Below are positions 22,826-32,567 of a stretch of 45,414 bases of DNA, piece by piece. Position 1 is the first letter of the stretch. Each line of letters starts with the position of its first letter. The notes beneath the pieces are model-generated. The model ran no database searches. It worked only from the letters and a program-made list of their open reading frames with translations, and had not been told where the DNA came from. This DNA is from Rubrobacter sp. Lineage in GTDB: Bacteria > Actinomycetota > Rubrobacteria > Rubrobacterales > Rubrobacteraceae. The DNA lies in NCBI GenBank assembly GCA_013695335.1, contig JACDAR010000159.1, forward strand, positions 1-45,414, given 5' to 3'. Position numbers and translations under genes: made by a program.

Positions 22826-24653
22826 CTCGGCCAGGGATCGCTCGGCTCGCGGCTCACGCGGGAAGAGTACCCCTCGTAACCGATCCACGGCCCGCGATAG
22901 CCGGAGTAGCCCCGGTGGCCGCGCGCGCAAGAGTTCGGATGCCAGGGTCGTTCAGTTTCCCCAGTACCGGCGTGCCCGAAGGCGGAAAGCCGGGAGAGCC
23001 TCGTCGAGCGCGCAGCCGAAAGCCAGGGTTCGTGCGGTCGGTCGGAACAGGGTGCGGGTGGTGATCGCCGCGATCGCGCTCGTCGGACTTCTACTCGGCG
23101 CGAGGGCCGCGCACCTTAGCGTTTCTGATGGGCAGGGGGATCTCGCGCTCGCCGCCGAGACCGGGTCAGTGACCGCCGAAGAGGCCGCCAGGGGACGCGG
23201 CGACATACTGAGCAACGACGGGCGCAAACTGGCCACCACCCACGACACGGTGCGGGTCATCGCGACGCCGTATCAGATCGAGGACCCTTCGAAGGCAGCC
23301 AGCGCCCTCGCCAGGATCCTCGGCTCCGAGACGCATCAAACCGCGGATGAGATAGAAACCCTGCTGACGAAACGAGCTCCCAATGGCCAGCCTTCCGGGT
23401 ACAGCGTCGTAGCCTCTGACGTGGACCCGCGCAAATCGGAGGAGATCTGGGATCTCGGCCTGGACGGAATCACAGTGGCTCCTGATGCGGTTCGCGTGTA
23501 CCCGGACGGAACCCTGGCGAGCCAGGTGACAGGACACCTGAGTGACTACGGACAGGCGTTCGGCGGGATTGAGGCTCGCTACCACGACAGGTTGAAGAGT
23601 GGCAAAGACGTCACCCTGACCCTGGATATGGCTGTACAGGAAGAGTTGCAGAAGGCGCTGGCCGAGACGGTGGAGAAGAGCAAGGCCCAGAGCGCCGTCG
23701 GGGTGATGTTGAGGGTGGACGACGGAGCCGTCGTGGCCATGGCCAACGCGCCGACCTACGATAACAACGAAATCGAAGACGCGTCGGTCGATGAGCAGAG
23801 GAATCGGATTCTGACGGATCCTTACGAGCCTGGTTCCACCTTCAAGGCTTTCACAGTCGCCTCGGCGCTCGAAGAGCATGCCGTAACGCCGGATACCACG
23901 TACGTCATCCCTGACCACATGACGGTTGCTGACGTCGTGATCCACGATTCCCAGCCGCACGAAACCGAGATCATGCAGCCTGCCGACGTTCTGCGGGAGT
24001 CGAGCAACGTCGGGGCGATTCACGTGGCGGAGGATCTCGGCGGCGAGAAGCTTTCCGAGTACATCCACGACTTCGGGTTCGGCCAGTCGACGGGCGTGGA
24101 TCTGTGGGGTGAGAACTCTGGGGTCGTGCCAGCCTACGAGGACTGGAGTGGGTCTTCCATCGGCAACATCCCCATTGGTCAGGGGCTCTCGGTAACCCCG
24201 CTGCAACTCGTCTCGGGATACGCCGCGCTCGTCAACGGCGGGCGCACTGTCACACCGCACGTAGTTGCGGGCGACGAGCCGGAACAAGCGGGCCATCGAG
24301 TGATAAGCCAAAAGACCTCGGATATAGTACGCGGAATGCTTCAGGGCGTCGTCGATGAAGGGTCGGGCTACAAGGCCCAGCTCCCTGGTTACTCAGTGGG
24401 TGGCAAGACCGGCACCTCGCAGACAGTTGACCCCAAAACCGGCACCTACGGCGACAAGTACGTGGCCTCGTTTATGGGCTTCGCCCCAGCGTCGGACCCG
24501 GAATACGTTGCCCTGATCGCCGTGAACGACCCCCAGACCACCTACTGGGGTGAGCTCACGGCCGCGCCAGCATTCCACGACGTGATGGGCTTCACCCTCG
24601 GATACTTCAACGTTCCTCCGGATCGCCCGCACTCCAAGAAAGGGATGAGATGA
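22779..24653 (+). CDS. ftsI: Penicillin-binding protein / peptidoglycan transpeptidase FtsI (PBP2/3)
   Basis: RGDILSNDGRKLA, EPGSTFKAFT (SxxK), SSN, KTGTSQ motifs. Confidence 0.94.
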   Translation: MTGKVGERRKGRTPNSSARDRSARGSRGKSTPRNRSTARDSRSSPGGRARKSSDARVVQFPQYRRARRRKAGRASSSAQPKARVRAVGRNRVRVVIAAIALVGLLLGARAAHLSVSDGQGDLALAAETGSVTAEEAARGRGDILSNDGRKLATTHDTVRVIATPYQIEDPSKAASALARILGSETHQTADEIETLLTKRAPNGQPSGYSVVASDVDPRKSEEIWDLGLDGITVAPDAVRVYPDGTLASQVTGHLSDYGQAFGGIEARYHDRLKSGKDVTLTLDMAVQEELQKALAETVEKSKAQSAVGVMLRVDDGAVVAMANAPTYDNNEIEDASVDEQRNRILTDPYEPGSTFKAFTVASALEEHAVTPDTTYVIPDHMTVADVVIHDSQPHETEIMQPADVLRESSNVGAIHVAEDLGGEKLSEYIHDFGFGQSTGVDLWGENSGVVPAYEDWSGSSIGNIPIGQGLSVTPLQLVSGYAALVNGGRTVTPHVVAGDEPEQAGHRVISQKTSDIVRGMLQGVVDEGSGYKAQLPGYSVGGKTGTSQTVDPKTGTYGDKYVASFMGFAPASDPEYVALIAVNDPQTTYWGELTAAPAFHDVMGFTLGYFNVPPDRPHSKKGMR

Positions 24654-26038
24654 GATCAACGTCCCTCTCAAGGGTAGCCAGGGCCATCGGTGGCGAAATG
24701 GTACACGCCGATGACAGCGCGGTCGTCAGGGGCGCTGCGGTGGATTCCCGGCGCGTGCGGGTTGGGGATCTTTTTTTCGCCCTTCGTGGAAGGGTGGATG
24801 GCGCGAATTTCGCGCCGCAGGCCATCGAACGCGGCGCGGTGGCCGCTGTTGCCGACAGGCCGCTCGACGGGCCGACGATAGTGGTTGAAGATCCACTGGA
24901 TGCGTTGCAGCGGCTGGCGCGCTGGAGCCTCGCTCGGGACCACGAAGATGGCGCAGCACCCATCTCCGTGGTTGGGATCACGGGTAGCGTGGGGAAGACC
25001 ACTACCAAAGACGGGCTGGCGGCCATCCTCCGCATGTCGGGGAAGATAGTCTCGGCGACTGAAGGAAACTTCAACAACGAGATCGGTCTTCCCCTCACGG
25101 TACTTTCGGCTGGCGGGCGCACGGAGGTTCTCGTACTGGAGATGGGTGCGACCCACGCCGGAGACATCAGGTACCTTTGCGGAATCGCCCCCCCGAACAT
25201 CGGCATTCTGACCGCCATCGCCCCGATACACCTCGAATCTTTCGGAAGCCTCGAAGGGATCGCCACCGCCAAAGGCGAACTGGCGCTCGCCCTGCCGGAC
25301 GACGGCTCGTTCGTCTACCCGATAGGCGTCCCCGAAGCTGCTACCGGCCCGGAAAAGAAACTGGGATGCCGCATCGCCTTCGACCGCGAGGGAGCGGAAG
25401 GAGCTGACCTGTGGGCCTCGGAGGTCGAGGACAGCGAGGAAGGCTTGCGATTTACAGTCCATTTCGGCGATAGCTCGGCAGAAGTCCGTTGCCCGGTTTT
25501 CGGGACGCACCTCGTCCAGCCGCTACTGGCCGCCCTTGGCGGTGCGCTAGCCCTCGGCATCGACCTCGAAGCCGGGGCCAGGGGGCTCGCCCGCCTGCGG
25601 CGCACGGGGCTTCGGGGCGAGATACATCGTCTCAGGGACGACATCGTGGTCTACGACGATTCCTATAATTCGTCGCCGGCCGCGATCTCGGCTGTCCTGC
25701 GTTACGGGGCGGATCAATCCCACAGGCAGAATCGCCGCTTCGTCGCCGTGCTCGGCGGCATGTTCGAACTGGGTCCCGCCGCCCGCGAATACCATCGCGA
25801 GGCAGGGCGACTTGCGTCGGAACTTGACGTAGACCTGCTAGTCTGCGTTGGGGACGAGGCCCGCTGGTACGCGGAAGCCTTCCCCGATGAGACTGTTCTC
25901 TTCGATGACGCTGAGGCTGCGGCAGAGGGGCTCGGTGAGAATTTGAGGGCCGGAGACTACGTTGTGGTCAAGGGTTCGAGGGGGGTTGGTTTAGACCGAT
26001 TGACCCGGAAGTTGAGAGAAAGTCTAGCTCTTGTTTAG
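24650..26038 (+). CDS. murF: UDP-MurNAc-tripeptide:D-Ala-D-Ala ligase MurF
   Basis: GITGSVGKTTTKDGLAAIL, TEGNFNNEIGLPLTVL, VLEMGATHAGDIRYL, DDSYNSSPAAI. Confidence 0.94.
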   Translation: MRSTSLSRVARAIGGEMVHADDSAVVRGAAVDSRRVRVGDLFFALRGRVDGANFAPQAIERGAVAAVADRPLDGPTIVVEDPLDALQRLARWSLARDHEDGAAPISVVGITGSVGKTTTKDGLAAILRMSGKIVSATEGNFNNEIGLPLTVLSAGGRTEVLVLEMGATHAGDIRYLCGIAPPNIGILTAIAPIHLESFGSLEGIATAKGELALALPDDGSFVYPIGVPEAATGPEKKLGCRIAFDREGAEGADLWASEVEDSEEGLRFTVHFGDSSAEVRCPVFGTHLVQPLLAALGGALALGIDLEAGARGLARLRRTGLRGEIHRLRDDIVVYDDSYNSSPAAISAVLRYGADQSHRQNRRFVAVLGGMFELGPAAREYHREAGRLASELDVDLLVCVGDEARWYAEAFPDETVLFDDAEAAAEGLGENLRAGDYVVVKGSRGVGLDRLTRKLRESLALV

Positions 26039-27026
26039 CGTTGTGCTCGCCGGGGCTATAGCGTTTCTGGTGACGGTCGCGCTCGGGTCGAAGTTCATAG
26101 AGTTCATGCAGACCCGCAAGTTCGGACAGTTCGTGCGCGAAGAGGGGCCGAAGACGCACCTGATCAAAGCCGGAACACCCACGATGGGCGGAATGGTCAT
26201 GCTGATGGGCCTTGTGTCGGCGCTGGTCGTGGTGGCGAGGTTCGACTCCTGGCCGACGGTGGCGATGCTCCTGCTCATAGGCGTGACGGCCGGCATCGGG
26301 CTCTACGACGACTGGCAGAAGATCTCCAAGAAGCGCAGCGAAGGGCTGAGCGTGAAGTACAAGTTCTTGCTTCTCGCCGTGGCGGTCGTTCTTGCCGACG
26401 TGCTGGCTTTGCGTTTCGTCGGGGTCACGCAGAACGTGATAGTGCCAGGACTCGATAGGAACCTGGTTCTCGGGCCTGGGTTCATCGGGATCGGGCTCTT
26501 CAGCTTCTTCCTGTTGCTGGTGCTCGCCGGTGTCACGAACGCCGTGAACCTGACCGATGGGTTGGACGGGCTGGCGGCCGGGACCGGGGCCATCGCCCTC
26601 ACGGCGTACACGGGCATCGCGTTCCTGGAGCGCCAGTACGACGTGGCGATCATCTGCGGGGCCATGGTCGGGGCCATCATCGGCTTCCTCTGGTACAACG
26701 CTCATCCGGCGCAGATGTTCATGGGGGATACTGGATCGCTTGCCATCGGGGGCGTACTCGGCGCGGCTGCCGTGCTGACGAAGACCGAGATGTTGCTGCC
26801 GATTATAGGCGGGCTATTCGTGATCGAAGCCCTCTCAGTCATCATTCAGTACGGGTTCTTCAAGATGACGCGGCGTCGGGTATTCAAGATGGCCCCGATC
26901 CACCACCACTTCGAACTCTCTGGCTGGCAGGAGAACAAGATAGTGGTGCGGTTCTGGATCGTGCAGACCGCGTTCTCTGCTGCCGGATTCTTCCTCTACT
27001 ACCTCCTACTCTACAACGCGGTCTGA
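26031..27026 (+). CDS. mraY: Phospho-MurNAc-pentapeptide transferase MraY
   Basis: EEGPKTHLIKAGTPTMGG, NLTDGLDGLA, WYNAHPAQMFMGDTGSLAIGG, APIHHHFELSGW. Confidence 0.97.
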   Translation: MFSVVLAGAIAFLVTVALGSKFIEFMQTRKFGQFVREEGPKTHLIKAGTPTMGGMVMLMGLVSALVVVARFDSWPTVAMLLLIGVTAGIGLYDDWQKISKKRSEGLSVKYKFLLLAVAVVLADVLALRFVGVTQNVIVPGLDRNLVLGPGFIGIGLFSFFLLLVLAGVTNAVNLTDGLDGLAAGTGAIALTAYTGIAFLERQYDVAIICGAMVGAIIGFLWYNAHPAQMFMGDTGSLAIGGVLGAAAVLTKTEMLLPIIGGLFVIEALSVIIQYGFFKMTRRRVFKMAPIHHHFELSGWQENKIVVRFWIVQTAFSAAGFFLYYLLLYNAV

Positions 27027-27036
27027 GGCTTCCCCG

Positions 27037-28371
27037 ATGTCCACCCTGATCTACGGGCTTGGTGAATCCGGGATTTCGGTCGCCCGCGCCCTCCTCGACC
27101 GCGATGAACCCATCGTCGCCGCCGACGCCAACGACTCACGCGAACTTCGCGCAACCCTGGCGAAGCTCGGCGTCGAAGGTCGCCTCGACGCCGGACCGGA
27201 AGCACTGGAAGGCATCGGACGCGTCGTCGTCAGCCCCGGCATCCGTCCACAAGACGCGGTTCTCTCAGCAGCCGAAACGAAAGGAATCCCAGTCGTATCA
27301 GAGGTCGGCTTCGGGTTGGAGTTGCTTGGGCCTGGGGTGCGGACTGTCGCGGTCACAGGAACGAATGGCAAGACGACCGTGGTGGATATGATCCGGAAGA
27401 TCCTCGAACAAGCCGACATTCCTCACGCGGTGGCAGGCAACTCATGGCGCGCCCTGACGGGCTGCCTTGGGGAAGTCAGGCAAACCGGGTTGTTGATACT
27501 CGAAGTCTCCTCATTCCAGCTTCACTACATGGACGATCCCGGATTCGAGGTAGCAGCGCTCCTCAACGCGCGTCCGGATCACCTGAACTGGCACGCCTCC
27601 TTCGAGGAGTACGTCGTGGACAAGCTGCGTATCTTCGATGGTCAAGGATCCAAGGATCTTGCGCTAGTGAGCGCGGCTGATCCCATCGGGCGGGACGCAG
27701 TGGCAAGGCTCTCCGCCGAAACCCTCGTGATCGGCGAAGGCGAGACGGCCATCCGGGATGGAAGGCTTTTCCTGCGCGGTGAGGAGATATGCGGCGAGGC
27801 CGAGTTTGGCTTCGCGGGCAAGCACAACCATGAGAACGCGCTCTTTGCGGCGGCTGCCGCAGAACGTGTGGGCGCGGGCCTTGGTGTGATTCGCGCCGGA
27901 TTGCTCGACTACCGGCTCAAGCCGCACAGGATGGAGATAGTGGCGGAGCGCGATGGCGTACTCTACGTGGACGATTCCAAGGCGACCAACCCGGCTGCGG
28001 TCTCGGCTGCGCTGGCGAGCTTCGAACGTCCCGTAGTCCTGATCCTGGGAGGATCAGAGAAACACACGGACTTCGCGGAGGTGCTTCCGGCCCTGGATCA
28101 CTGCCGGGCCGTAGTCTGTCACGGTGAGGCTGGACCCCGGATCTTCGACTACCTGCGCGGAAACTGGGATGGACCAGTGACCATAGCCACCGAACTCGCG
28201 GAGACAGTCGAGGAGGCCGAAAGCCTCGCTCAGACAGGCGATGTGGTTTTGCTCTCGCCAGGGTGCGCCAGCTTCGACCAGTTCTCGGGATACGAGGAGC
28301 GGGGCAGGGTTTTTGCCAGCCTGGCGTCAGGGGATTTCGTCGCCGGACGTGCCTCAGAGAGTCGGGGGTGA
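27037..28371 (+). CDS. murD: UDP-MurNAc-L-alanine:D-glutamate ligase MurD
   Basis: VAVTGTNGKTTVVDMIRKIL, EVSSFQLHYM, LNARPDHLNWH, YVDDSKATNPAAV. Confidence 0.96.
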   Translation: MSTLIYGLGESGISVARALLDRDEPIVAADANDSRELRATLAKLGVEGRLDAGPEALEGIGRVVVSPGIRPQDAVLSAAETKGIPVVSEVGFGLELLGPGVRTVAVTGTNGKTTVVDMIRKILEQADIPHAVAGNSWRALTGCLGEVRQTGLLILEVSSFQLHYMDDPGFEVAALLNARPDHLNWHASFEEYVVDKLRIFDGQGSKDLALVSAADPIGRDAVARLSAETLVIGEGETAIRDGRLFLRGEEICGEAEFGFAGKHNHENALFAAAAAERVGAGLGVIRAGLLDYRLKPHRMEIVAERDGVLYVDDSKATNPAAVSAALASFERPVVLILGGSEKHTDFAEVLPALDHCRAVVCHGEAGPRIFDYLRGNWDGPVTIATELAETVEEAESLAQTGDVVLLSPGCASFDQFSGYEERGRVFASLASGDFVAGRASESRG

Positions 28372-28377
28372 CGGCGG

Positions 28378-29523
28378 TTGGCGACCTTGCGAACATACCT
28401 TTTCCTTACCGCCCTCGGGCTCGCGCTGCTTGGCCTCGTCATGGTGTACTCGGCGACCTACAGGGAGAGTGGCACTGCTTATCTGATAGTCCGCTCTGGG
28501 CACGTGGCGCTCGCGGTGATCGCGTTCTTTGTGGCGAGCCGCGTCAGGTATACGGCCTGGCGGAAATTGGGACCAGTGTTCTTTTTGGCAGTGCTGGCGA
28601 GCCTGGTGCTCGTGCTGATACCCGGTATCGGGGTGGAGATCGGGGGCGGCAGGCGTTGGTTCGACCTGGGATTCTTCATGGTACAGCCGGCGGAGTTCGC
28701 CAAGATCGCGGTCGTCGTGGTCGCCAGCCTGTGGGTTGCCCGTATGCGTCCCGGCTCTGGATTGCCGATCGGGCTCTTCGCGGTGATCGGGGTTCTCTTC
28801 GGGCTCGTGGTACTTGAGCCGGACTTCGGAACCTCGGTCATGATTCTTGCAGGGGCCGCAGGTGTACTCTGGGCTTCGGAACTCCGAACGCGAGACCTGC
28901 TGCTGTTCGGCGGCGCTGCTGTGGGCGTTCTCGTTGGCGTCATGTTGCTCGCGCCGTACAGGCGGGAGAGGTTCCTGACTTTCCTCGATCCGTGGTCTGT
29001 TTCGCAAAGCTCTGGTTATCAGGTGGTACAGTCCATGACCGCGATACAGTCTGGCGACTGGCTGGGAGCCGGGGCCGGGGCCGGGGCGGAGGGAACTTAC
29101 GTCCCCGAGCTGCGGACGGATATGATCTTCGCGCTCATCGGCGAGGAACTCGGGCTCCTCGGTATGGTGTTGGTGATAGGCGCTTTTATATTCCTGGCGC
29201 TGGCGGGATTGAGGATCTCACTCCAGGCGCCATCGGTTCTGGGACGTTGCTTGGCCGCCGGGCTGACCACCACGATCACGGCCCAGGCTGTCTTCAATAT
29301 AGGGGCCGCGATGGGCGTGCTCCCACTGGCCGGCATGACCCTGCCGTTCGTGAGCTACGGGGGATCGAGCATGCTGGTCTGCTTCGCGGCCATAGGGATG
29401 CTGTACCGGATATCGGAGGATAGTGAGCGAGCCAGAGAAGTCAAACCACGCGCCACCGCGCGTCCTTATAGCCGGCGGCGGGACCGGGGGACACGCGATC
29501 CCCGCGCTGTGCGTGGCGGATAG
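28378..29523 (+). CDS. ftsW: Cell-cycle SEDS protein FtsW
   Basis: GGRRWFDLGFFMVQPAEFAKIAVV, EPDFGTSVMI, ELRTDMIFALIGEELGLLG, MTLPFVSYGGSSML. Confidence 0.95.
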   Translation: MATLRTYLFLTALGLALLGLVMVYSATYRESGTAYLIVRSGHVALAVIAFFVASRVRYTAWRKLGPVFFLAVLASLVLVLIPGIGVEIGGGRRWFDLGFFMVQPAEFAKIAVVVVASLWVARMRPGSGLPIGLFAVIGVLFGLVVLEPDFGTSVMILAGAAGVLWASELRTRDLLLFGGAAVGVLVGVMLLAPYRRERFLTFLDPWSVSQSSGYQVVQSMTAIQSGDWLGAGAGAGAEGTYVPELRTDMIFALIGEELGLLGMVLVIGAFIFLALAGLRISLQAPSVLGRCLAAGLTTTITAQAVFNIGAAMGVLPLAGMTLPFVSYGGSSMLVCFAAIGMLYRISEDSERAREVKPRATARPYSRRRDRGTRDPRAVRGG

Positions 29524-30523
29524 CCTGCGCGCCAAAGGGGCATCCGTGGAGTTTGTAGGCGCGGCCTCGGGTATCGAAGCGGATCTCGTCCCCAACGCCG
29601 GATACAAGCTCCATTCTTTGCCCCTGCAAGGTCTTGCCGGAAGCCCAGCAGCCCGCGTACGGGCTGTCATGCTTTTCGCCCAGGCTCTCACCTCGCGCTG
29701 CCGCAGGATCATCCGCGAATTTCAGCCATCGGCTGTTCTCGGCGTCGGCGGATACGCGAGTGCGCCCACGATCCTCGCCGCCAGGATGCTCGGCGTGCCG
29801 ACGTTCCTGCACGAGCAGAACTCGGTCCCTGGCCGCGTGAACCGATTCGGCGGCCGCCTCACGGAGAAAGTCCTCGTTACCTTCCCGGCAGCAGCCGAAC
29901 ACTTCAAAAAGGCGGAGTGGGTCGGGATGCCCACCCGCAGGCAGTTCTTCGAAACGTCGAGGGAAGAGGCGCTCCGCGAACTCGGCCTGGAGCCGCCCGT
30001 GGTCCTGATCTTCGGCGGTAGCGGCGGCGCACTCAAGATCAACCTGGCTGCCGAAAAGGCGTTCGGGGAGAACACACAATACACGGTCGTGCAGGTAGCA
30101 GGACGGCGCGACTTCCCACGACTCTCCACAACAAATAATAACCACATAATACTTGAATATGTGGATGATCTTTGGCGGTATGCGGCGGCTGCTGAGGTTG
30201 TGATCACACGCTCCGGCGCGGGGTCGCTGTTCGACCTGGCTGCGTTGGGACGGGCTTCGGTTTTGATTCCCTACCCGCATGCCACCGGAGATCATCAGCT
30301 TCACAATGCCCGCTACTTCACGGAACGGGGTGCCGCGGCATTGCTCCCCGACTCCGAGGTGAGCGCGGAGACGCTTCGCGGATGGGTCGAGGATTTGCTC
30401 AGTGACGATGAAAGGCGGGCTCGGCTCGCCGGGCGGATGAAGGAATTGGCGACGCCAGAAGCGTCGAATCAGATAGCGGAGAGGCTTTTGGGCGCGTCCG
30501 CTGCGAATGGGGGGGGAAAATGA
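29423..30523 (+). CDS. murG: UDP-GlcNAc:lipid I transferase MurG
   Basis: VLIAGGGTGGHAIPAL, GGYASAPTILAARMLGVPTFLHEQNSVPGRVNR, GGSGGALKIN, VITRSGAGSLFDLAALGRASVLIPYPHATGDHQ; SD GGAGGA before GTG 29423. Confidence 0.96.
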   Translation: MSEPEKSNHAPPRVLIAGGGTGGHAIPALCVADSLRAKGASVEFVGAASGIEADLVPNAGYKLHSLPLQGLAGSPAARVRAVMLFAQALTSRCRRIIREFQPSAVLGVGGYASAPTILAARMLGVPTFLHEQNSVPGRVNRFGGRLTEKVLVTFPAAAEHFKKAEWVGMPTRRQFFETSREEALRELGLEPPVVLIFGGSGGALKINLAAEKAFGENTQYTVVQVAGRRDFPRLSTTNNNHIILEYVDDLWRYAAAAEVVITRSGAGSLFDLAALGRASVLIPYPHATGDHQLHNARYFTERGAAALLPDSEVSAETLRGWVEDLLSDDERRARLAGRMKELATPEASNQIAERLLGASAANGGGK

Positions 30524-31857
30524 GGATTCACATGATCGGCATAGGCGGCGCGGGCATGAGCGGCATCGCGGAGGTCCTGAAGAAACAGGGCAACGTCGTC
30601 ACCGGCTCCGACCTCAAAGAGTCCCCCTATACCAGAAGGCTCAAGGCGGCTGGCGTACATGTGTACATCGGTCACGCAACGGAGCAGGTGGGGGACACCG
30701 AGCGCGTGGTGATCTCCACGGCGATCCCCAAAACCAACCCCGAGCTCTTGGAGGCCCACAGGCGGTCCATACCCGTGATCGCCAGGGCAGAGGCGCTGGC
30801 ATCCATCCTCGAAGGCGGACTCAGCGTGGCGGTGGCAGGGACGCACGGCAAGACCACGACAACTAGCATGACGAGTCACGTTCTCAGGGCCCTCGGGGAA
30901 GACCCGACCGCCCTGATAGGGGGCGAGCTCAACGACATCGGCAGCAACGTGGTCGAAGGCAGGGGAGACCTCATAGTGGCCGAAGCCGATGAGAGCGACC
31001 GTTCGCTCCTGATGCTCCATCCCCAGGCAGCCGTGATCACCAACGTGGAGTTCGACCACCCAGATTTCTACTCCTCCCTGGACGACGTGATGGAGACCTT
31101 CGCCAAGTTCGTGGCTGCCCTGCCACCATCGGGTCACCTCGTAGTCTGCGCCGACGATCAGAACTGCCTGCGGCTCGCGGAAAGCTCGCCATGCCCGGTG
31201 ACGACTTACGGCATCCACTCCGGGGATCTCAGGGCGGAGATTAGTTCATCCAACGTCTACACGCTCTTCGAGGATGGGCGCCAGCGGGGCGTTGTGGAAC
31301 TCGGGGTACACGGGCGGCACAACGTACTCAACTCCCTCGCCGCAGCCTGCGTGGCGCGTTGGATCGGCCGCGACGCCCTTGAAGCGGCGAGGAGCCTGAA
31401 GTGCTTCGGGGGCGTCCGGCGCCGCTTCCAGCTCAAGGGTGAGAAATCCAGCATCAGGGTAGTGGACGACTACGCGCATCACCCGACGGAGCTCTCAGCG
31501 ACGCTCGACGTGGCCCGCACTACCTCGAACGGCAGGGTCATCGCCGTGTTCCAGCCACATCGCTACTCCCGCACCCGCAGGTTCTACCGGGAGTTCGGCG
31601 GCGCATTCTCCCAGGCCGACGCGGTTCTCATAACCGACGTGTACGGGGCCGGTGAGATGCCCCAGCCCGGCGTGAGCGGGAAGCTCATCGTGGACGCCAT
31701 CTGCGAGACTCGGGATCACCCCGATGTTTACTATGTCCCCGAACAGAGTTCCATCCCGCGTGTCCTCCGCGACATATCCGCCCCGAACGACACGGTGCTC
31801 ACGATGGGCGCCGGAGATATCTCCGGGGTCGGCGACGAACTGTTGGCGCTGCTGTAG
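30520..31857 (+). CDS. murC: UDP-MurNAc:L-alanine ligase MurC
   Basis: HMIGIGGAGMSGIAEVL, VAVAGTHGKTTTTSM, HNVLNSLAA, VDDYAHHPTE. Confidence 0.97.
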   Translation: MRIHMIGIGGAGMSGIAEVLKKQGNVVTGSDLKESPYTRRLKAAGVHVYIGHATEQVGDTERVVISTAIPKTNPELLEAHRRSIPVIARAEALASILEGGLSVAVAGTHGKTTTTSMTSHVLRALGEDPTALIGGELNDIGSNVVEGRGDLIVAEADESDRSLLMLHPQAAVITNVEFDHPDFYSSLDDVMETFAKFVAALPPSGHLVVCADDQNCLRLAESSPCPVTTYGIHSGDLRAEISSSNVYTLFEDGRQRGVVELGVHGRHNVLNSLAAACVARWIGRDALEAARSLKCFGGVRRRFQLKGEKSSIRVVDDYAHHPTELSATLDVARTTSNGRVIAVFQPHRYSRTRRFYREFGGAFSQADAVLITDVYGAGEMPQPGVSGKLIVDAICETRDHPDVYYVPEQSSIPRVLRDISAPNDTVLTMGAGDISGVGDELLALL

Positions 31858-31859
31858 CC

Positions 31860-32564
31860 GTGCGCGCTTCGACCAGACAGGTTCTTCAGTCACTGTGCAT
31901 CGCGACCGCCGTCGCGGCCCTCACGGCTGCCGTGATCTACATGGTCTCCTACCTGATCTACCCCGTCACCGGAATCGAGGTCAAGGGCGCCCATATGTTC
32001 CCCGAATCACAGGCCCAAACCGCCGTTCCAGACCACGCGAGCCTGATCACCCTCAACTCCGCTATGCTTTCGAGAAAAATCGAGTCTAATCTTTGGGTTA
32101 AGAGTGTGAAGGTGCGCAAAGATTGGGATTCGGGTATAGTTGCAGTAGAGGTTAAGGAACGCCGTGCCGTATTGGATGCCGAGATCGAAGGACACAGGGA
32201 GGTCTTCGCGGCGGATGGCACGGAGCTTCCGGGGCTCGGGGGGGCGAACCTGGAGCGGGTCGAGATGGGCGAGGATCAGCTGGAGGGGATTTTGAGGGCT
32301 GGGAGGGTCCTTGCAAGTAATGGGGTCGCGCTGGAGTCCGTGGATGGCGTCGGCGCGGGCGGCATCAGGGCCAAGGTAGGGGGACGGACTGTGATCTTCA
32401 CCGGCGGCGTCGGCGACGCCCAGGTGAAGGCTTTGTCGGAAGTCATGTCAGAGAACCCCAAGGCCCGCCGCTTTGATCTACGCTCGGAGGGACGGGTAGT
32501 GGTAGGGACTGGAAGGCTCGAAGGCTCCCGCAAGCCTGGCTCGAAAGCTGCCGGGACAGGTTAG
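31860..32564 (+). CDS. ftsQ: FtsQ/DivIB POTRA-domain protein
   Basis: Single TM then POTRA-like region (IEVKGAHMF..SAMLSRKIESNLWVKSVKVRKDWDSGIVAVEVKERRAV); between murC and ftsA. Confidence 0.88.
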   Translation: MRASTRQVLQSLCIATAVAALTAAVIYMVSYLIYPVTGIEVKGAHMFPESQAQTAVPDHASLITLNSAMLSRKIESNLWVKSVKVRKDWDSGIVAVEVKERRAVLDAEIEGHREVFAADGTELPGLGGANLERVEMGEDQLEGILRAGRVLASNGVALESVDGVGAGGIRAKVGGRTVIFTGGVGDAQVKALSEVMSENPKARRFDLRSEGRVVVGTGRLEGSRKPGSKAAGTG

Positions 32565-32567
32565 TTC

